28,420 nt of DNA, taken from positions 1-28,420 of the forward strand of contig CALGCW010000251.1 in NCBI GenBank assembly GCA_937884385.1, given 5' to 3'. The notes under the pieces were generated by a model. The model was not told the DNA's origin, searched no databases, and was given only the letters and a program-made list of their open reading frames with translations. The position numbers were made by a program, and so were the translations under genes. This DNA is from an uncultured Clostridia bacterium (GTDB taxonomy: Bacteria > Bacillota > Clostridia > Oscillospirales > CAG-272). Of the stretch, positions 24,510 through 28,420 are shown piece by piece; the first letter of the stretch is position 1, and every line of letters starts with the position of its first letter.

Positions 24510-25166
24510 ATGGCGACGAAAAAATATGAAAGCATGCGCATCATGTCCCTTGAAGGCAGCGTGCTGTATAAGAACGAGGGCTTTACTGCCACCAAGGATG
24601 GCAAGCCAGATCCCCAAGCCTTCCGAGGCATTCTCGACGAGAGTCTTGATACCCTAAAGCTTGCGGAGGTGTACGCTCGACACGAGAACGAGATGGGCTA
24701 TCCCTATCTCGATGGCAAGAAGCGATTCAGCCGTGCCGTTGTGAACCTTTCCTTCAACCGCGCCATCAAGGTATACGAGTCTTACGGCAACCGCTACGTT
24801 CTGAATGGATATAAGGTTACCGACGAGGATATGGAAGACCACGTGTGCTTCTGCACCGTAGGCGGTAAGCCGACACTTATCGCCATAGACGTCTCCTACC
24901 GAGAGGACAGCAGATATGCCCCCGTGGAAGAACCGCTGCCGGATGCCTTACTCGGCAAGTATTTCAAATACGATGCCGACACACACTCCTATAAGCGAAG
25001 CGACAAGGCCATCCCCACAGACGTGACCTGTCAGGAGATCCGTGAACACCTCTATACTCACGGTTTCGACATCGACGGCATCCACTACGTTCGCTACAAA
25101 AGAAGCGCGGGGGGAGCCGTGACGGTCGTTGTCATTTCATTGCCGAGCCTCTGTATGCGGATATGA
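24510..25166 (+). CDS. N-terminal part of an RdRP-like (two-barrel) RNA polymerase homologue, before frameshift
   Basis: This 218-residue frame starts at ATG 24510 with an excellent ribosome binding site and reads sensibly to YVRYKRSAG (about residue 201). There it crosses a G6 run (25109-25114), and the rest is frame-shifted noise to a stop at 25166. The other frame picks up immediately as GSRDGRCHFIAEPLYADMM and runs into the downstream gene. The rejoined KRSAG(G)SRDGRCHFI resembles a conserved segment of cellular RNA-dependent RNA polymerases (KRSSGSARVGKCLFI type). So this is the front of one gene of about 965 codons. A lost G, or two extra G, would explain the break. Alternatively, slippage on the G run or ATGA reinitiation (stop 25164-25166 within ATGATG at 25163) could yield the rest. 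Confidence 0.65.
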   Translation: MATKKYESMRIMSLEGSVLYKNEGFTATKDGKPDPQAFRGILDESLDTLKLAEVYARHENEMGYPYLDGKKRFSRAVVNLSFNRAIKVYESYGNRYVLNGYKVTDEDMEDHVCFCTVGGKPTLIAIDVSYREDSRYAPVEEPLPDALLGKYFKYDADTHSYKRSDKAIPTDVTCQEIREHLYTHGFDIDGIHYVRYKRSAGGAVTVVVISLPSLCMRI

Positions 25167-27409
25167 TGGCGTGGAGCTCCTGCGACCTCTCTGCCGTTAC
25201 CGCCTCCGACCAAGCCTCTTGGCAGGCGTATATCGCACTCACACTCAGTAGCATTGAGAGTACCATTAAGCTCCCGAAGAAATCCATCCTCATTATTCGT
25301 GACCGAGTCAGCCGTTTTACCGAGAACGTGGTATGCGTCAAGGAAAACGATGCTCACGACCTCAGAGCAGAGGAAGAAGAAACCGAGATCGAAAACGTGA
25401 TCTGGGACGGCGAGGCTTTGCTGGATGCAAGCGTGTTCTTTGAGAACGGATATAACGACCACGGCATGATGCTTCTGCGTAACCGGTTCTTCAAGACCTG
25501 CGCCTTCAATACCAACCTGCAGGACTGGTTCTTTGATAACGATATCGAGTACGTCAGCCAGCTCGCAGGCTATACCACGGCGAGAGATATCAAGGACGTC
25601 AAGCTGGTCATCACCGAGAGCAGCGTCAAGTATCTCAAATTCATGCCGAAGGATATGCCCTTCGAGGAAAAGTGCAAGCACTTCCTTGACGCACTCTACG
25701 AGGGCAAGAACAATTCCGTATTCGGTGTAGTCAAGGCTGATCACGATGCGCCCTTGATGCACGGAGATATGGCGTACACCAACTATCAGCTCCTCAACAC
25801 CCTCGGGCTTACCCGTGAAGGTATCGGCAAGCTCCTTGAACCATCCTTCCGCTATCTGCAGGATATGCTGGACAGATCGCCCGTTCTGCGTTATCAGATC
25901 AACATGACCACCTACAACGCCACCATTGCGGAAGAAGAACTGCCCGACCTTGCCAAGTACCGTCGGGATACCGTCCTTGATATGACCTGCCGCACACCGC
26001 TGTTTGAGCAGACCGAGTTCTACAAATCCTTCCGAAGCGATACCACAAAGTATTTCAAGAGAAGGCTGAAGAAAGGACGAGTTGCCGTCTGCGGTAATTA
26101 TCAGGTGCTGTTCGGAAATGCTTACGAATTCCTTGTGGCGCTCACCGACGAGAGCTACGAGCCGACCTTCTCCTATTCTCTTGAAGATGGACAGGTATGC
26201 ACCACGGGCTTTGCTCACGGCGATACCGTGCTCTGCGCCCGAAGCCCTCACATCACCATGGGCAACCTCTACCTTGCAAAGAACGTGCATTGCTATGACC
26301 TTCTGCGGTACTTCAATCTCACGCCCAACATCATTTGCGTGAATGCAATTGAAAGCAATATCCAACAAAGGCTCAACGGTTGCGATTACGACTCCGACTC
26401 CATGCTCGTCACCAATAACGAATGGATCGTAAACGGTGTGGTCAACGCATACGATATTCTCAAAGTCCCCGTATGCAAGGCAGAGCCTGTCGGCAAGACC
26501 GATTACGTCAACACTCCGAGAAGCCTTGCCAAGCTCGACCAGACCATCGCAAAGAATAAGATCGGAGAGATCGTCAACCTCTCCCAGTTCCTCAACTGTT
26601 TACTTTGGGATGCCTACGTGACAGGAGAGAGCGAATACCATCCCTTGGATATCTACCGTGACATCTGCGTCCTCGCCGTCATGTCGGGCATGGAGATCGA
26701 TAAGGCAAAGCGTTTGTATTCTGCCGATTCCACCAAGGTGCTCTCACGCCTGCGCCATTACCGAAGAAACTTCAAAGCGAAGCACGGCGGCAATCTCCCA
26801 GCCTTCTACAAGTTTATCGTGGGAGATGAGAGCGCCGACGTTGGTGAAAATACGGTAAGCCTTGAAGCTTCGATGGCATTCGTTCACGATGCCGTGGCAA
26901 GCCATACCGGCAGAGCCGCCTACACCAAAACCATTCCGCTCTCCGAGCTCTTCGAGTTGGATGCCACCGATGCAGGCGCAAACGATACCCACAAGAAGCA
27001 GAATATTATCAAAGCAGTCACAGAGGCTCACACCAAGATCACGGCGATGCAAACTGCCATGAAGGACGCCGATGATGACGAGAAGATCATCCTCTGCGAT
27101 GAGGCAAACGAGGTCTATCAAGCCTGCCTCAAAATCGTCTCCAAGAACGTGGTCAACGACCATATCCTCTGCATGCTTCTCTCGGAGATCGACCATCCCG
27201 ACAAATCGAAATACGATATCAAGTCGGCGCGGTATCTGCTCTTCGCAAGCCTGCTCTACGAGGACAACCGCAGGCTTCTTTCCAAGATCAAAACTGTCGA
27301 GGGCTTCCAGCCTTATGACCTCGTCAGAGTCGATCCCGAAAGCGTTCCCGAAGGATACCGCACGGAAGATATCTACGGTTTTCCTCACGGACATCTGCTG
27401 ATCAAATAA
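25163..27409 (+). CDS. RdRP-like (QDE-1/YonO-type two-barrel) RNA polymerase homologue, catalytic part
   Basis: The 748-residue frame carries what look like both double-psi beta-barrels of single-chain RNA polymerases. Residues about 305-325 (GRVAVCGNYQVLFGNAYEF) parallel the GvvDetgvLkyGqvF segment of eukaryotic RdRPs. VLCARSPHITMGN (356-368) parallels the RNPxLHPGD motif, followed by a helix and strand as in RdRPs. NGCDYDSDSM has Asp408/Asp410/Asp412 at the place of the catalytic DLDGD. The family also includes phage YonO and crAss-like phage virion polymerases. An RNA polymerase activity is therefore likely, but template and role are unknown. The true start is probably upstream in the previous frame. 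Placement before excisionase-like and RHH genes points to a mobile element. Confidence 0.65.
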   Translation: MMAWSSCDLSAVTASDQASWQAYIALTLSSIESTIKLPKKSILIIRDRVSRFTENVVCVKENDAHDLRAEEEETEIENVIWDGEALLDASVFFENGYNDHGMMLLRNRFFKTCAFNTNLQDWFFDNDIEYVSQLAGYTTARDIKDVKLVITESSVKYLKFMPKDMPFEEKCKHFLDALYEGKNNSVFGVVKADHDAPLMHGDMAYTNYQLLNTLGLTREGIGKLLEPSFRYLQDMLDRSPVLRYQINMTTYNATIAEEELPDLAKYRRDTVLDMTCRTPLFEQTEFYKSFRSDTTKYFKRRLKKGRVAVCGNYQVLFGNAYEFLVALTDESYEPTFSYSLEDGQVCTTGFAHGDTVLCARSPHITMGNLYLAKNVHCYDLLRYFNLTPNIICVNAIESNIQQRLNGCDYDSDSMLVTNNEWIVNGVVNAYDILKVPVCKAEPVGKTDYVNTPRSLAKLDQTIAKNKIGEIVNLSQFLNCLLWDAYVTGESEYHPLDIYRDICVLAVMSGMEIDKAKRLYSADSTKVLSRLRHYRRNFKAKHGGNLPAFYKFIVGDESADVGENTVSLEASMAFVHDAVASHTGRAAYTKTIPLSELFELDATDAGANDTHKKQNIIKAVTEAHTKITAMQTAMKDADDDEKIILCDEANEVYQACLKIVSKNVVNDHILCMLLSEIDHPDKSKYDIKSARYLLFASLLYEDNRRLLSKIKTVEGFQPYDLVRVDPESVPEGYRTEDIYGFPHGHLLIK

Positions 27410-27425
27410 CAAAAACAACACCTAT

Positions 27426-27459
27426 GAGTGTCGAGAAAAAATCTCGGCACTCCTTTTTT
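27426..27459 (+). terminator. Terminator of the polymerase-like gene
   Basis: GAGTGTCGAGA (27426-27436) pairs with TCTCGGCACTC (27442-27452), with one T-G wobble, over an A5 loop; six T follow. Confidence 0.9.
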
Positions 27460-27485
27460 ATTCTCAACGAAAGGAGGTAGATTCA

Positions 27486-27701
27486 ATGAAGCAGTCGATG
27501 TATAAGAACCGAGATGAGCTTCCCATGTTCCTCACCGTAATGGAAGTGGCAGGCCTTCTCGGCATCTCCCGTGCCAGTGCCTACGAGCTGGTGCGCGAGG
27601 ACAATTTCCCCAAGCTCAAGATCGTTCAGGGGCGAACCATCATCCCCCGTGACAGACTCCTCGAGTGGCTCGATGAGCAGACGAGATACAACAGAGTTTG
27701 A
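27486..27701 (+). CDS. Excisionase/AlpA-like helix-turn-helix protein
   Basis: The 71-residue protein has the HTH_17 pattern: FLTVMEVAGLLGISRASAYELVREDNFPKLKI, then a wing with GRTIIPRDRLLEWLDEQ. Proteins of this kind act as excisionases (directional factors for tyrosine recombinases) or as small repressors on integrative elements. AAAGGAGGT precedes ATG 27486, after the previous terminator. It is GC-rich like the polymerase gene, unlike the cassette to the left. No integrase is visible within the window, but it may lie beyond the right edge. Confidence 0.85.
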   Translation: MKQSMYKNRDELPMFLTVMEVAGLLGISRASAYELVREDNFPKLKIVQGRTIIPRDRLLEWLDEQTRYNRV

Positions 27702-27743
27702 TACGGTGAACGCAACAGTAAGTGAACCGCATACCGCTGAAAT

Positions 27744-27770
27744 GGGGGCTTTTCGCCCCCTTATTTTTTT
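27744..27770 (+). terminator. Terminator after the excisionase-like gene
   Basis: GGGGGC (27744-27749) pairs with GCCCCC (27755-27760) over TTTTC, followed by TTATTTTTTT. Confidence 0.9.
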
Positions 27771-28026
27771 AGCAGGATAAAGCCATGTCTGATTGCCATG
27801 GCAGACCACATCGCACGGCAACGCCGAGCGAAGAAAAAGCACGGTGTAACAAGGCTTTTTGCAGATTGATGACGAATCGCAAGAAAACAGCCTTCATGTC
27901 TGCTGTGTGCCAAAATCAGGGGCTGTCAGTCTGATACCCCCAAAAATACAAGGCGTTGCAACGCAGTTTTGGATGTCTGCTTGCGGCGCCTTTCAAAATT
28001 TTATGAAAAACACAAGGTGAAACCAC
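27771..28026. other. Structured non-coding region upstream of the RHH gene (possible oriT-like site)
   Basis: No gene is seen. The stretch has a perfect 12-bp palindrome GCGTTGCAACGC at 27953-27964 with TACCCCC (27935-27941) shortly upstream. It also contains a CATGTCTGATTGCCATG segment and further short dyads. A ribbon-helix-helix gene follows at once. In mobilisable elements oriT often lies just upstream of such an accessory DNA-binding gene and the relaxase. That reading is inferred from position; no nick site is identified. Confidence 0.3.
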
Positions 28027-28410
28027 ATGAGTAATAACAATCAAAATTTCGAATCCCGAGGCGTGAGCCTCACCCCTGCCCAGTGGGAACGTTGCGACCG
28101 TCTCACTGATGAATACGGCAAAAAGTCTCGCAATTCCTTCATCCGTGAAGCAGTGGATTTCTATTGTGCATGGCTGGAAAAGGAGCATATGGAACGCTTC
28201 CTTCTGCCTTCTCTGGAATCGGTAATGGACTCCAAGATCAAGGACAGCGAGGGGCGCATCCGAAACGTTGAGTTCAAAATGGCAACTCAGATCGCCGAGC
28301 TCACTCTGCTTCTCGCCGAGCAGTTGGATTATTCCGACGAGGATCTGGACCGCCTTCGTGCCGATGCCATCCGTCATTTGAAGGAACCCAACGGCTCCTT
28401 CCGCTACTGA
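28027..28410 (+). CDS. Ribbon-helix-helix DNA-binding protein
   Basis: The 127-residue protein begins with a strand and two helices of the RHH/MetJ-Arc type: RGVSLTPAQWERCDRLTDEY then KSRNSFIREAVDFYCAWLEK. The rest (about 60-127) is charged and helical, probably for oligomerisation. Such proteins serve as mobilisation accessory factors (MobC-like) or antitoxin-type repressors in clostridial elements. It starts right after the palindromic non-coding region, with AAGGTGAAACCAC before its ATG (a modest ribosome binding site). A GAGGTG at the window's edge suggests another gene starting just beyond. Confidence 0.8.
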   Translation: MSNNNQNFESRGVSLTPAQWERCDRLTDEYGKKSRNSFIREAVDFYCAWLEKEHMERFLLPSLESVMDSKIKDSEGRIRNVEFKMATQIAELTLLLAEQLDYSDEDLDRLRADAIRHLKEPNGSFRY

Positions 28411-28420
28411 TTACGAGGTG

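Larger units (their letters stand above)
16772..28420. mobile_element. Putative mobile/accessory region, right end outside the window
   Basis: Evidence for an accessory region: an abrupt change to AT-rich coding from about 17,150 to 23,980 and then to GC-richer coding; imperfect direct repeats near both edges of the AT-rich part; a frameshifted DUF6809 gene; and genes typical of clostridial integrative elements at the right (excisionase/AlpA-like HTH, ribbon-helix-helix protein, polymerase homologue). No integrase, transposase or relaxase gene lies inside the window, so type and true boundaries are not established. Confidence 0.45.

Noticed and set aside
25094..26368. 424-codon minus-strand open frame inside the polymerase-like gene
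   Set aside because: Opposite to a frame with conserved motifs, Val/Ile/Glu-rich antisense composition, and no ribosome binding site; treated as a shadow.
1..28420. CRISPR array
   Set aside because: No run of regularly spaced identical direct repeats was seen anywhere in the window.

Overview
The window looks like a chromosomal segment of a low-to-mid GC Gram-positive bacterium of the class Clostridia, probably a gut-type Oscillospirales/Christensenellales relative. The reasons are the strong AGGAGG-type ribosome binding sites, textbook TTGACA-17-TATAAT promoters, GNNA-type or short-loop terminators, a heterodimeric ABC exporter, a YwaF-type membrane protein, a CotH-family lipoprotein and a DUF6809-type small gene. 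The genus cannot be fixed from the sequence alone.

Left part, 1 to about 16,250 (core-like, intact genes): a membrane-anchored alpha/beta hydrolase (-); a heterodimeric ABC exporter pair (+); a glycogen branching enzyme glgB with its own promoter and terminator (+); an aldo/keto reductase with a C-terminal 2x[4Fe-4S] ferredoxin module (-); a YwaF/TIGR02206-type membrane protein (+); an ArsB/NhaD-like ion transporter (+); and a CotH-kinase lipoprotein with a Thr-rich linker and a C-terminal carbohydrate-binding-like module (+). A structured, hairpin-rich repeat region follows. Next comes a three-gene minus-strand operon: an XRE helix-turn-helix fused to a complete phosphoglucosamine mutase (GlmM), a GlmU-like left-handed beta-helix protein, and a membrane protein of unknown function.

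Right part, about 16,300 to the end (accessory): a gene-poor 0.75 kb stretch and a frameshifted DUF6809 gene lead into a strikingly AT-rich cassette (17,309-23,974) of seven tightly packed co-directional genes. These are a small HTH protein, a Cof-type HAD phosphatase, a free-standing acyl carrier protein, an AMP-forming ligase, a NagA-type N-acetylglucosamine-6-phosphate deacetylase, a 742-residue protein with a GATase-like N-terminus, coiled coil and two C-terminal membrane segments, and a hexapeptide-repeat acyltransferase. The gene set suggests the activation and carrier-bound transfer of an acyl (or aminoacyl) group onto an amino-sugar-type acceptor, tied to a membrane protein. I do not recognise it as a described system.

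After two strong terminators the base composition switches to GC-richer mobile-element-like DNA. A gene split by a frameshift in a G6 run (24,510-27,409) reads as a distant homologue of cellular (QDE-1/RdRP-type) two-barrel RNA polymerases, with an RSPxxxxG motif and a DYDSD catalytic-type motif. It is followed by an excisionase/AlpA-like HTH protein, a 0.3 kb structured non-coding stretch with a 12-bp perfect palindrome (possible oriT-like region), and a ribbon-helix-helix protein. The element probably continues past the right edge. No rRNA, convincing tRNA or CRISPR array was found.
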